Assembly: GCF_000963005.1 (NCBI RefSeq)
Contig: NZ_JZHZ01000007.1
Span: forward strand, 431,227 to 495,226
Reading direction: 5' to 3'
Source of the DNA: Xanthomonas sp. GPE 39
GTDB taxonomy: Bacteria; Pseudomonadota; Gammaproteobacteria; Xanthomonadales; Xanthomonadaceae
DNA: 64,000 nt
Part shown: positions 27,883-35,432 of the stretch, piece after piece
How the letters are laid out: each line of letters starts with the position of its first letter
Numbering within the stretch: position 1 is the first letter of the stretch
Notes under the pieces: model-generated
Seen by the model: only the letters and a program-made list of their open reading frames with translations
Databases searched by the model: none
What the model was told of the DNA's origin: nothing
Translations under genes and position numbers: made by a program

Positions 27883-28899
27883 TCAGTCAGAACGAACGAA
27901 CGCCTGCAAAGCGGCCTGATCGACCGGAGTGCCATCGGTGGTGATAGCAGCCACCGGTGGATACTTGAACACCTTGCACAGCGAGCCGATCTTCACCTTG
28001 GTCAGATAGCTCTGATCGCCGGTGAAGGCTACGATGTAGCGCTTGGCCGGCATTTTGTAGGTGTCGATGCTGGCGCCAAGTTTGTCGGCCGGATGGGTGA
28101 TGCTCCAATGCTGGAATGCCGGCGTGTCGAAGAAATGCTGGATCTTGCCGAGCAGCGCGCGATAGTCCGAACCTGGCGGCTCATAGAGCAGTTGCCGGTA
28201 CTTCACGTGCTGCCATTTCTGGGAGAAGTTCCACCACCACAGGAAATCCTGTGCGCTGACCAGAGGGTAGGGAGCTTCGTCGGCGATTGGTGCGTAGCGT
28301 CGATAGAGCGCGGTACCGGTCTGCTCGTTTGCGGCGATGCTGCCGAACAGACGAGGCAGGACCAGGGCATGCGGCTGTGCCAGGCTTTCAAACCCCAATC
28401 GTCGCGTGGCCTCCAACATCAAATCGGACCCAAACAACTGGTCACCGAGCTCTCCGGTGACCACTACTTCGTCGTACAGCCCGACTTTGCCGACGGTGCG
28501 TTCGACGGACAGCCTGCCGGCGATCTGGGCTTGGTAGAACCCTGGATTCTCGGCGATGCTGTGGCTCGACAGGTACACAGTGAGCCGGTCGAGTTCGTTG
28601 CCAGGCAAGGCTTTGAGCAAGGCGACTAGCGCCACGGTCGAATCGATCCCACCAGACCACATGACGTGCAGTCGCGCATGTGCATCGAGCAGCGCGCGCG
28701 CGCGTGCATCACAGCAGTGCGCGAAAGAGATCTGCTGTGTTGTTGTCGCATCGGGTATCGGACAGCAGGCGTCAAAGCGCAGAAGATCGGGGTTACATGC
28801 CAGGCGGGAAGTTGTGAGGACGCCTCGGATGACCTGGCGTAAACCGCTCGCGAACGGATTGCACTGCACCAGATTGCGGGCGACCAGTAAGTCAGTCAT
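27883..28899 (-). CDS. Asparagine-synthetase-like PP-loop ATPase without glutaminase domain
   Basis: 338 residues. The ATP pyrophosphatase loop 'WSGGIDSTVALV' (SGGIDS at 82-87) and second signature 'TGELGDQLFGSD' (148-159) are those of the asparagine synthetase C-terminal domain, where the Asp of the second motif binds Mg/ATP. The class II glutaminase domain and its N-terminal Cys are absent, as in lasso-peptide cyclases, beta-lactam synthetase and sugar amidating enzymes. It would adenylate a carboxylate and form an amide or ring. It starts inside the stop of the 197-residue gene. The substrate is unknown; a virion protein is possible. Confidence 0.75.
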   Translation of the reverse strand: MTDLLVARNLVQCNPFASGLRQVIRGVLTTSRLACNPDLLRFDACCPIPDATTTQQISFAHCCDARARALLDAHARLHVMWSGGIDSTVALVALLKALPGNELDRLTVYLSSHSIAENPGFYQAQIAGRLSVERTVGKVGLYDEVVVTGELGDQLFGSDLMLEATRRLGFESLAQPHALVLPRLFGSIAANEQTGTALYRRYAPIADEAPYPLVSAQDFLWWWNFSQKWQHVKYRQLLYEPPGSDYRALLGKIQHFFDTPAFQHWSITHPADKLGASIDTYKMPAKRYIVAFTGDQSYLTKVKIGSLCKVFKYPPVAAITTDGTPVDQAALQAFVRSD

Positions 28900-29485
28900 G
28901 GCCGCCGTACCTCACGAACAGCGCATCCAGATCGTGGTGATCACGTGCGGCACAAACAGCAGCCAGCGCATGTAGGCGGCGGACCTCGGACTGGACCAAC
29001 GTGTCCTGTCGGTCGGCGTATTCCATCCGTACCCGCGTTGCCGCAGTGGCCAGCGTGGTGTTCCAGGCGGTAGCCATCGCGTTGAGCAGCGGTAACGCCT
29101 CACCATCACCGTGATCGTCCAACTGCTGGCATTGGGCATGGGCGAGATCAAGTACCTGGTCCTGTAGTGGCAACGAGCGTGAGGCGAATACAGTCCGTTG
29201 CGCTCGCAACGCCGCATGCACTTGGTCAATCAGTAGCAACCGTCGGTAGTGGAAGCGGTAGTCGTGCAGATCTGGTGGTGCGGCTTCCACCACGCTGCCG
29301 CGCAGCCGGTATCGATACGGGGTGAGGTAGCTGAAGTCGTCTGGCACTTCCCCCCAGTGGTGGAAAGGTTCGTAACGCTCGTCGATTTCGCGGGCAAGGT
29401 GCTGTCGATCAATGTCGACGTAGTTGATGACATACAGGATCACACCGGTCGGCATGAACTGCAGACCGGCCATTTGCAGGTACAT
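28892..29485 (-). CDS. Unknown protein in tail-fibre-chaperone position
   Basis: 197 residues from ATG 29485, which has GGGAG at good spacing; an ATG two codons upstream is too close to that site. Composition is rich in Arg, Asp, Leu and His with no TM segment. It follows the polyproline tail gene by 15 bp, where Mu-like phages keep a tail-fibre assembly chaperone, but no family resemblance is evident. It overlaps the asparagine-synthetase-like gene by 8 bases. Confidence 0.6.
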   Translation of the reverse strand: MYLQMAGLQFMPTGVILYVINYVDIDRQHLAREIDERYEPFHHWGEVPDDFSYLTPYRYRLRGSVVEAAPPDLHDYRFHYRRLLLIDQVHAALRAQRTVFASRSLPLQDQVLDLAHAQCQQLDDHGDGEALPLLNAMATAWNTTLATAATRVRMEYADRQDTLVQSEVRRLHALAAVCAARDHHDLDALFVRYGGHD

Positions 29486-29500
29486 GATCATCTCCCTGGA

Positions 29501-30049
29501 TTAACCATCTGGTGGGGACGGTGGTGGCGGAGGCGGAGGCGGAGGCGGAGGTGGAGGTGGAGGTGGAGGTGGAGGTGGAGGTGGAGGCGGAGGCGGAGGC
29601 GGAGGCGGAGGTGGAGGTGGAGGTGGCGGTGGCGGTGGCGGTGGCGGTGGCGGTGGAGGTGGAGGTGGAGGTGGAGGCGGAGGTGGAGGCGGAGGTGGAG
29701 GCGGAGGCGGAGGTGGAGGTGGCGGTGGAGGTGGAGGTGGAGGCGGCGGCGGAGGAGGTGGTGGCGGTGCCGGTGGTTTGTAGTTCGCCAGTGCGTTGGT
29801 GATCGCGGCATTGATCAATGCTTCAATCGCCTGCACGAGCTGATTGAGTGCGTTGTGATCGGGGGCGAGGCCACCGGCCAGGATCACGTTGCGGATCTCT
29901 TCGCTGACCTGATAGAACCAGTAATCCCCAGGTGTCGTTGCCGGTGTATTGGTGGTCGGATTGCCGTCGGTCGGATAACCGATTGACGGATTGGCGGGTA
30001 GAACGGGGGGAGTTTGGGCGGCATTGGCCTCCCAGACGCGGTTGTCCAT
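29501..30049 (-). CDS. Tail protein with 83-residue polyproline tract
   Basis: 182 residues from ATG 30049 behind TAGGAGATC. Residues 1-91 look like the N-terminal part of phage tail-fibre proteins ('DYWFYQVSEEIRNVILAGGL', 'ALNQLVQAIEALINAAIT'). 'PPA' is then followed by 83 uninterrupted prolines and 'SPPDG'. There is no receptor-binding domain. It lies directly after gp48, the usual fibre slot. A chain this long would form a stiff polyproline II rod of roughly 25 nm and would need EF-P for translation. The repeat is hexameric (CCACCT, CCGCCT), so slippage stays in frame. Confidence 0.75.
   Translation of the reverse strand: MDNRVWEANAAQTPPVLPANPSIGYPTDGNPTTNTPATTPGDYWFYQVSEEIRNVILAGGLAPDHNALNQLVQAIEALINAAITNALANYKPPAPPPPPPPPPPPPPPPPPPPPPPPPPPPPPPPPPPPPPPPPPPPPPPPPPPPPPPPPPPPPPPPPPPPPPPPPPPPPPPPPPPPSPPDG
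29519..29767. repeat. Proline-coding hexanucleotide microsatellite
   Basis: 249 bases of GGNGGN repeats on the plus strand (GGTGGA, GGCGGA, GGTGGC), encoding only proline on the minus strand. The variants occur in blocks, pointing to expansion by slippage or unequal exchange. Purine-rich, G-rich strand. Confidence 0.95.
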
Positions 30050-30057
30050 GTGATCTC

Positions 30058-30681
30058 CTACGTGTAGCTGAAGAGCAGCGTGGTGTGAGCGGGCTTGAGC
30101 CGCCGCATCACGCACTCGAGCAATGTGTTGCGCCAGGTCGCCAGCGGATCGCAGACACGGCCATTGACCGTGAGCGTCCTGCGCGTGTCCCCGAGCGGTG
30201 CGTGGATCGTCCAGGTGTAGACCCAGCGGCCATTGGTCAGCGGGTTGTTGACCGGCGAGATGACGGTGTCGATGGCCTGCCAGCCCTCGGTGATCGTGAT
30301 GGTGGAACCCAATGTGCGGGCCACGGCCACGAAGTAGGCGCGCGACTGGCCGCCGATCTGGGTGAGTCGTGAGACCAGGGCGGTCCGTCGCTGTGCAAGC
30401 GTCTGTTGACCGCTGAGCGAGGTGACGCACAGATCGGGCAAGCCGGCGACACGTTCCCAATCGGGAAACAATGCATCGGTGGTGCGCGGATCGGCCTCCT
30501 CGATGAGTTGCCAGCTGCTGGCATCGCACCGTGCCAGTTCCTGTGCCAGGCCGGTCAGTAATCGGGTGATGGCCGCGTCGGGGTCATCGGTCCAGGCTGG
30601 CCCATAGGGCAGAAGTTTTTGCAGCGATGCCAGGTAGTCGGCGGCGTTCAGTGGCTGGCTGATCTGTTGCATCACTGCCAT
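30058..30681 (-). CDS. Baseplate/tail protein, Mu gp48 (YmfQ, DUF2313) family
   Basis: 207 residues. ATG 30681 is chosen because AAGGTGG precedes it; it overlaps the gp47 stop. 'LLPYGPAWTDDPDAAITRLL' and 'LARCDASSWQLIEEADPRT' are characteristic of the DUF2313 family, which caps the baseplate wedge where the fibre protein attaches. Followed after 8 bp by the polyproline gene. Confidence 0.85.
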   Translation of the reverse strand: MAVMQQISQPLNAADYLASLQKLLPYGPAWTDDPDAAITRLLTGLAQELARCDASSWQLIEEADPRTTDALFPDWERVAGLPDLCVTSLSGQQTLAQRRTALVSRLTQIGGQSRAYFVAVARTLGSTITITEGWQAIDTVISPVNNPLTNGRWVYTWTIHAPLGDTRRTLTVNGRVCDPLATWRNTLLECVMRRLKPAHTTLLFSYT

Positions 30682-31733
30682 GCCACCTTGCCCATGACTG
30701 GGATCTGGCTGCTCGGCAACACGACGTTGGTGATCGGCGTGAGCAGGACGTAATCCCATTCCTGGGCTGCAGAGGAAATCGCAGAGCGCATGTGCGACAG
30801 CAGGATTGTGCCGCCGGGCTGACCTTCACGGGCGAGCAGATCGGTCAGCTCGGCCACAACGGCCTGTTGAACCGCCAGGGTGTTGGGACTCAATCCTGCG
30901 ATTGCAAAATTGATCGGCACGGCGAGCGGTGCATAGACCGTCACATGTGCGGTGACCGGGCGAACCGTGTCGATGTAGGTCGCCACGGCTGCGATTTGCG
31001 CGGTCGAGGGAAGGATCGCGGCGCCGGTGCCATTTCCATCGCAGACGAACGCCACGCCCACGGTGCCTTCTCCGAATTGTTCGGCCACGACCCAGGCGCG
31101 TGTAGCACCGCCGCCGGGTGCTGCCAGGGTCCATTGCACGTAGTCGTTGGCATCTCCGCCTTGCGGCGGTTTTTGGATGCGGTTGAGTAGTTTCTCGCGC
31201 AGACTATCGTCTAACTCGCGGTCGCCGCCGCCGCTCAGCGCGCCGAGGACGGCCGTGGTCTGCACGCCCAGTACCGGGGTGACCAGATTGACCGTCTGCC
31301 CGGCGTAGTTGTTGCTGGCGGCGGACGGGACGACTGCGGTGACGCTGGTCGTGGCCTGGAGCCCACTGACTGTGATGTCGGCTGTCGTTTGGAACTGTGT
31401 GCCATCGAGCGTTTGCACCAGAGTTCCGACCGGAATGTCTGCTGCATTCGGGGCCACGGTGAAGGTGATGGTGCCGGTGGCGGGGGTTGCGGTCAGGCGC
31501 TGCACGCGCCAGATGGATGCCCAGCGTTCGAGGAACTCGGCCTCGGCGGTGTCGATGATGATCTGGCGGCTGATCCATTCGATAAAACCGTATAACCCAT
31601 GGGCCACGCCCGCCAGGACGCGGGCGTAGACCTGCGCGTCGGCGCGTCGCAACACGTTGTCCTGCTGCAGCCGTTGGAACACGTCGTTCGTGGTGCGATT
31701 GATCAGGTCCGACAGGGAGGGACGGTTAAACAT
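30672..31733 (-). CDS. Baseplate wedge protein, Mu gp47 / gpJ family
   Basis: 353 residues. The N-terminus 'MFNRPSLSDLINRTTNDVFQRL' and 'PPQGGDANDYVQWTLAAPGG' are typical of the baseplate J-like family. Forms the baseplate periphery in contractile tails. Overlaps both neighbours by about 8-10 bases. Confidence 0.9.
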   Translation of the reverse strand: MFNRPSLSDLINRTTNDVFQRLQQDNVLRRADAQVYARVLAGVAHGLYGFIEWISRQIIIDTAEAEFLERWASIWRVQRLTATPATGTITFTVAPNAADIPVGTLVQTLDGTQFQTTADITVSGLQATTSVTAVVPSAASNNYAGQTVNLVTPVLGVQTTAVLGALSGGGDRELDDSLREKLLNRIQKPPQGGDANDYVQWTLAAPGGGATRAWVVAEQFGEGTVGVAFVCDGNGTGAAILPSTAQIAAVATYIDTVRPVTAHVTVYAPLAVPINFAIAGLSPNTLAVQQAVVAELTDLLAREGQPGGTILLSHMRSAISSAAQEWDYVLLTPITNVVLPSSQIPVMGKVAWQ

Positions 31734-32193
31734 TCAAGAGACTCCAGAGGTTGTCGAACCTCAGCACGGCGTTGGCGTTGCCATCGGCGGCGAACAGCGT
31801 GCATTGCAGGGCCAGCGTGGACAGATCCTGGCGCTCGGCGCGCACGGCGATGCGCGCAGCGACACCGTCCTCGATCAGCCACTGCAGGGCTTCTTCGGCG
31901 TAGTCCTGTGCGCGTTGCACCGTGCTTGGGGTGAGCTTGGCGCGCGCCAGCAGCCACAGACGTGAGCCGATGCGGTCGTTGGCCACCACGGGATAGGTGT
32001 CGCCCCACCAGCCCATGCGAAAGCCACGCGGGTCGGGCAAGGTGTCGTCGGCATTGGCCCGTCGCCAAGTGAACAAGCTGATGAGGACGGCGCGCACCAA
32101 CGGATGGACCTTGTCGTTGTCGATGTCCTGGAGCAGGCCGAGCGGGGTTGTCTGGCCGCCAAAAACGGCGGTCAGGGGCATGGCGTCGCGCAT
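31726..32193 (-). CDS. Baseplate wedge protein, Mu gp46 (gp25-like) family
   Basis: 155 residues. 'VRAVLISLFTWRRANADDTLPDPRGFRMGWWGD' is split by the usual family landmarks: the RRA motif and the 'GWWGD' block of phage GP46. Gp25-like proteins link the sheath to the baseplate. 15 bp downstream of the gp45 gene. Confidence 0.9.
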   Translation of the reverse strand: MRDAMPLTAVFGGQTTPLGLLQDIDNDKVHPLVRAVLISLFTWRRANADDTLPDPRGFRMGWWGDTYPVVANDRIGSRLWLLARAKLTPSTVQRAQDYAEEALQWLIEDGVAARIAVRAERQDLSTLALQCTLFAADGNANAVLRFDNLWSLLNV

Positions 32194-32208
32194 GGTGTGG
32201 ACGTGGGT

Positions 32209-32868
32209 CTATTGCGTTGAATTGGGCGGTTTGCTGGTGAAGCTGTCGCCGTGACTGTCGGTGCCGCTGTGCGTGTGGCCGTTGAAAACCGCACGCATAC
32301 CCACCATGGTTTTGGTGCCGCGTTGATCGCCGACATCTTGTGCCGCCGTGATGCTGGCCTCGCAGGTGATGTTCTGCGTGACGTCCAACGTTCCGACCAC
32401 CTTGCTGTTGGCATTGATCGTGAGGCCGGCGTTGAAGGTCATGACCCCGCTGCCGTCACCTTGCAGTACCACGGTCGATCCGGCCTTGTCGGTCAGCTTG
32501 ATGCCATTGCGCATGAGGTAGACCGATTGCCCCTGGTCGTCATGCAGGATGACTTCGCCGCTCTCCAAGCTTTTAACGCGATAGCGTCGGTCGGCCACGC
32601 ACATGACGACGCCATGGGAGCGGTCTCCATCGAGGAACAGGGCGATGCATTCGGCGCCGGGCTGAGGATGGCTGGTCAAGCCATACGGCTCGAAATGCTC
32701 GACGTCGGCCTTGGATTCGCCGGCCAGCAGGCGTAGTTGCAGGCTTTGCATCTTGCTCGCCGCGTTGACCAGGGACACGGTGCCTCTGGCGACCATGTTC
32801 GATAGCCGCCTGGCATAGGGCGCCATCAGACGGTTGAACTCCATCATCTGTGCTGTCTCATTCCACAT
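32209..32868 (-). CDS. Baseplate hub/spike protein, Mu gp45 (gpV-like) family
   Basis: 219 residues from ATG 32868. 'MVARGTVSLVNAASKMQSLQ' and 'HFEPYGLTSHPQPGAECIAL' match phage baseplate assembly protein V. The C-terminal repeats ('GLTINANSKVVGTLDVTQNI') form a beta-helical spike, and the end has 'FNGHTHSG', the His motif that binds iron at spike tips. Overlaps the gpP-like gene. Confidence 0.9.
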   Translation of the reverse strand: MWNETAQMMEFNRLMAPYARRLSNMVARGTVSLVNAASKMQSLQLRLLAGESKADVEHFEPYGLTSHPQPGAECIALFLDGDRSHGVVMCVADRRYRVKSLESGEVILHDDQGQSVYLMRNGIKLTDKAGSTVVLQGDGSGVMTFNAGLTINANSKVVGTLDVTQNITCEASITAAQDVGDQRGTKTMVGMRAVFNGHTHSGTDSHGDSFTSKPPNSTQ

Positions 32869-34165
32869 CGGCCCAGGTGTCGGCGCCGCCGTGCTTGATG
32901 CCTTTGCCTGACTTGGCCGCCTTGGAGCGGTAACCATCGGGGGGACCGACACGCAGCTGCGTGCGCAGTCCGTCTTCGTCGAGCAGGTAATGCGCCTCGG
33001 CAATGACCATGGTCTGGTCGAAGCCGATCAGCGCGTCGCGCACAGTCACCAGCAGGTTCGGCATCCACAGTTGTCCGTCACCTTGGCGCCAGCCGGCGAC
33101 CGTGTACGTGGTTTCGAGCGCCTTGGCGGCGCGGTGTGCGCGTTCGTACAGCGCGCGGTCCTGACAGGTGCCGGCATCGGCATGGCCGGCCTGCTTGAGG
33201 ACCAGGACACGGAAGCGTTTGGAACGTGCATCGGCCAGACTGGCGGTGACCGGCGTGCCGGTGTCGGCGATGCCTCCTTCCAATTCGGCCATGTCGTCAT
33301 CGTCACCCTGGACCTCGTTGGCATCGACGCCAAAGTCGCCGTCATTGCCTGCACGCTGGCCTTTGACGACATAGCTGGACATCACCGTCTTGAAGTCGAG
33401 TTCGCAGCTGCCGTCTTGGATGTTCTGGCCCAACTCGAGCGTGGTGGTGGCAGTGCCGGTGCTGCCGACATCGATGAACACCAGATCGCCCAGGGCATTG
33501 TCGGTGGACAACACATGGCGCAGGCGCATCAACCGGTCGATGCTCTCGAATACGGTTTCCCCGATCTGGACGTGGTGTTCGGTGATCGGCGCGCCGGTAT
33601 CGATTTCGGTCAGCACGCGCACGCCATAGGGGGCGGCCAGCGCGGCGGCGATGGTTTCCAGTTTGGCGTTACGCCAGACGTTGGTGTTGGCCGCTGCCGG
33701 CGTCACGACGGTGCCGGTCTTGCCGTCCTTGCCTTTGACGTCTGCCCACAGGCTGTGACTTGCGGTCGGTGCGCGGCCGGTATCGGGCGTGCAGCAGTCG
33801 ACCAGATCGCAGGTGCGGCTGCGGCCTTTGACGGTGACGCTGATGCGCTGGCCGTCATATTGGATCGGGGTGGCATCGACATAACCGGTCAGTACCAGGT
33901 CGTTGCCGATGAAAACCTGGCAGGCGTCAAAAGGACGGATGCGACGCCACAGTGGTGGAGCCGTGTCCGCCGTTGCTGCTGCTGTCGATCCTGGCCAGCG
34001 ATCCGTGACTTCCAGTTCGAAGCTACGCGCCTGTCGCTCGATCCCAGCTTCGATGCGGATCTTCTTCCAGCCGCTGAAGTCCTGGCCTCCCACCACCAGA
34101 CGCACCCGATTCTCCGGCTGACCGACCGGATCGCCTGCATCACGGGTCGTCATGTCAGGCTGCAA
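32858..34165 (-). CDS. Tail/baseplate hub protein, Mu gpP (gp44) family
   Basis: 435 residues from ATG 34165; ATG 34153 is equally possible since neither has a strong ribosome site. 'RVRLVVGGQDFSGWKKIRIE' and 'VTVKGRSRTCDLVDCC' identify the gp27-like hub of Mu tails. It overlaps the gpN-like gene by 11 bases. Confidence 0.88.
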   Translation of the reverse strand: MQPDMTTRDAGDPVGQPENRVRLVVGGQDFSGWKKIRIEAGIERQARSFELEVTDRWPGSTAAATADTAPPLWRRIRPFDACQVFIGNDLVLTGYVDATPIQYDGQRISVTVKGRSRTCDLVDCCTPDTGRAPTASHSLWADVKGKDGKTGTVVTPAAANTNVWRNAKLETIAAALAAPYGVRVLTEIDTGAPITEHHVQIGETVFESIDRLMRLRHVLSTDNALGDLVFIDVGSTGTATTTLELGQNIQDGSCELDFKTVMSSYVVKGQRAGNDGDFGVDANEVQGDDDDMAELEGGIADTGTPVTASLADARSKRFRVLVLKQAGHADAGTCQDRALYERAHRAAKALETTYTVAGWRQGDGQLWMPNLLVTVRDALIGFDQTMVIAEAHYLLDEDGLRTQLRVGPPDGYRSKAAKSGKGIKHGGADTWADVE

Positions 34166-35417
34166 TCACGCAAAGCGCATTTGGAGGGACGAAGCCTGGA
34201 TGGCGGATACCGTTGCGTAACTGGATCTCGGCATCGCGCGAGGCATCGGCATACAACTCGTAGGCCAGGGCCAGCATTGGCATCGTCTCCGGTGGCGTCC
34301 AGGATGTCAGGCGTGCCGCGCTCTGCGCTCGTGTCGTCAAGTCCGCATAGATCGCTGCGCTGGCTGTCTGCAACGCCTCGTAGGCGGCGTCTGCGCAGCG
34401 GTGCATTTCGGCGTCGAGGGTGGAGAGCAGTGTGTCGCGCGCCGCCAGCATCCTGTCTTGGGTGACCTGCTGTGGGGTGATCGGCGTGCTGCCCTGCGGC
34501 TGGCTGATGCCGGCTTGCACGCTGTCCTGCTCGGTGCCGACCAGGGACGAAATGCCCACGGCCTGCACGAGTAGCAGTTGTCGACCCAGGTTATACAGCG
34601 CGCCGGCATTGGTATCGATCTGTCGGCGTGAGGGTGTGGCCGCGATGATCGTGGGGCGTGCCAGCATGGATTTCGACGCCACCGTTGTGGTGAGCAACTT
34701 GACCACGTTGGACCAGGCCGCGACGGTGCCTGCGCTGCCGGACATGCCGAAGGCAGTGAGCAGCGTGTGCCCCAGCATTGCTGGATTGCGCAGGAAAGAG
34801 GCCGCCTGGGTAACCAGATTGGCGAGCGAGTTGGCTTCGGATGAGAAATTCGTCAGCACTTGCGCGCTCTGGCCTGCTCCCACGACACCCAGCATGGTGG
34901 CCAGTTGTCCTTGGGCGGCTGCTGCGACGAAACTCTGGAAGCCGGCGACCGTGAAGTTGTCCGTGAAATCTTGGATCGCCGCCGTGGCCAGTCCATCGGC
35001 AGCGAGCCGGCTGGCTGCCTGGGTGGAGCGAGTCGGATTGGGGAAGGTGAGGTCGCCGGACTCGACGAAGGACAGGGACACGGTCGCCACGCCCAGCGCT
35101 GCATCGAAGCGTACGCGTGCCGGTGCTGATAGGCACACCTGCATCGTGCCCAGCCAGGGATGCACGAGCGTGCCTGGTCCGGCTGTTTCCAGCATGGAGA
35201 GTAAGGCATTGGCTTGATCGATGTAGTCGGTGCCGATCAGAAAGGCGTCCAGGGCGATTTCGCGGGTGGCGCGGCCGAGGTCCTCGACCCAGGGCGTGTC
35301 GCGCTGGGGGTACTCATGGATCTGCACGCGACGACCGACACCACAGTCGGCGCCATTGACCTGGAACGCCATCCCGCGAAAGGAGGCCGGATGCAGGGAG
35401 TCGGAATACTTGGCCAT
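34155..35417 (-). CDS. DNA circularisation N-like tail protein, Mu gpN (gp43) family
   Basis: 420 residues. The N-terminal domain ('LHPASFRGMAFQVNGADCGV', 'PYP'-like 'HEYPQRDTPWVEDLGR') is the DNA_circ_N domain of Mu gpN. It connects the tape measure to the hub. 15 bp after the tape measure gene. Confidence 0.9.
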   Translation of the reverse strand: MAKYSDSLHPASFRGMAFQVNGADCGVGRRVQIHEYPQRDTPWVEDLGRATREIALDAFLIGTDYIDQANALLSMLETAGPGTLVHPWLGTMQVCLSAPARVRFDAALGVATVSLSFVESGDLTFPNPTRSTQAASRLAADGLATAAIQDFTDNFTVAGFQSFVAAAAQGQLATMLGVVGAGQSAQVLTNFSSEANSLANLVTQAASFLRNPAMLGHTLLTAFGMSGSAGTVAAWSNVVKLLTTTVASKSMLARPTIIAATPSRRQIDTNAGALYNLGRQLLLVQAVGISSLVGTEQDSVQAGISQPQGSTPITPQQVTQDRMLAARDTLLSTLDAEMHRCADAAYEALQTASAAIYADLTTRAQSAARLTSWTPPETMPMLALAYELYADASRDAEIQLRNGIRHPGFVPPNALCVIAA

Positions 35418-35432
35418 TAGAGTCGTCCAGCG

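Noticed and set aside
29249..29986. Plus-strand ORFs encoding Trp-Arg or Val-Glu repeats
   Set aside because: They are the opposite strand of the polyproline microsatellite; no start signal and the real gene is on the minus strand.
29501..30049. Diversity-generating retroelement at the tail gene
   Set aside because: No reverse transcriptase or template repeat is present; the variation signal is a simple microsatellite.
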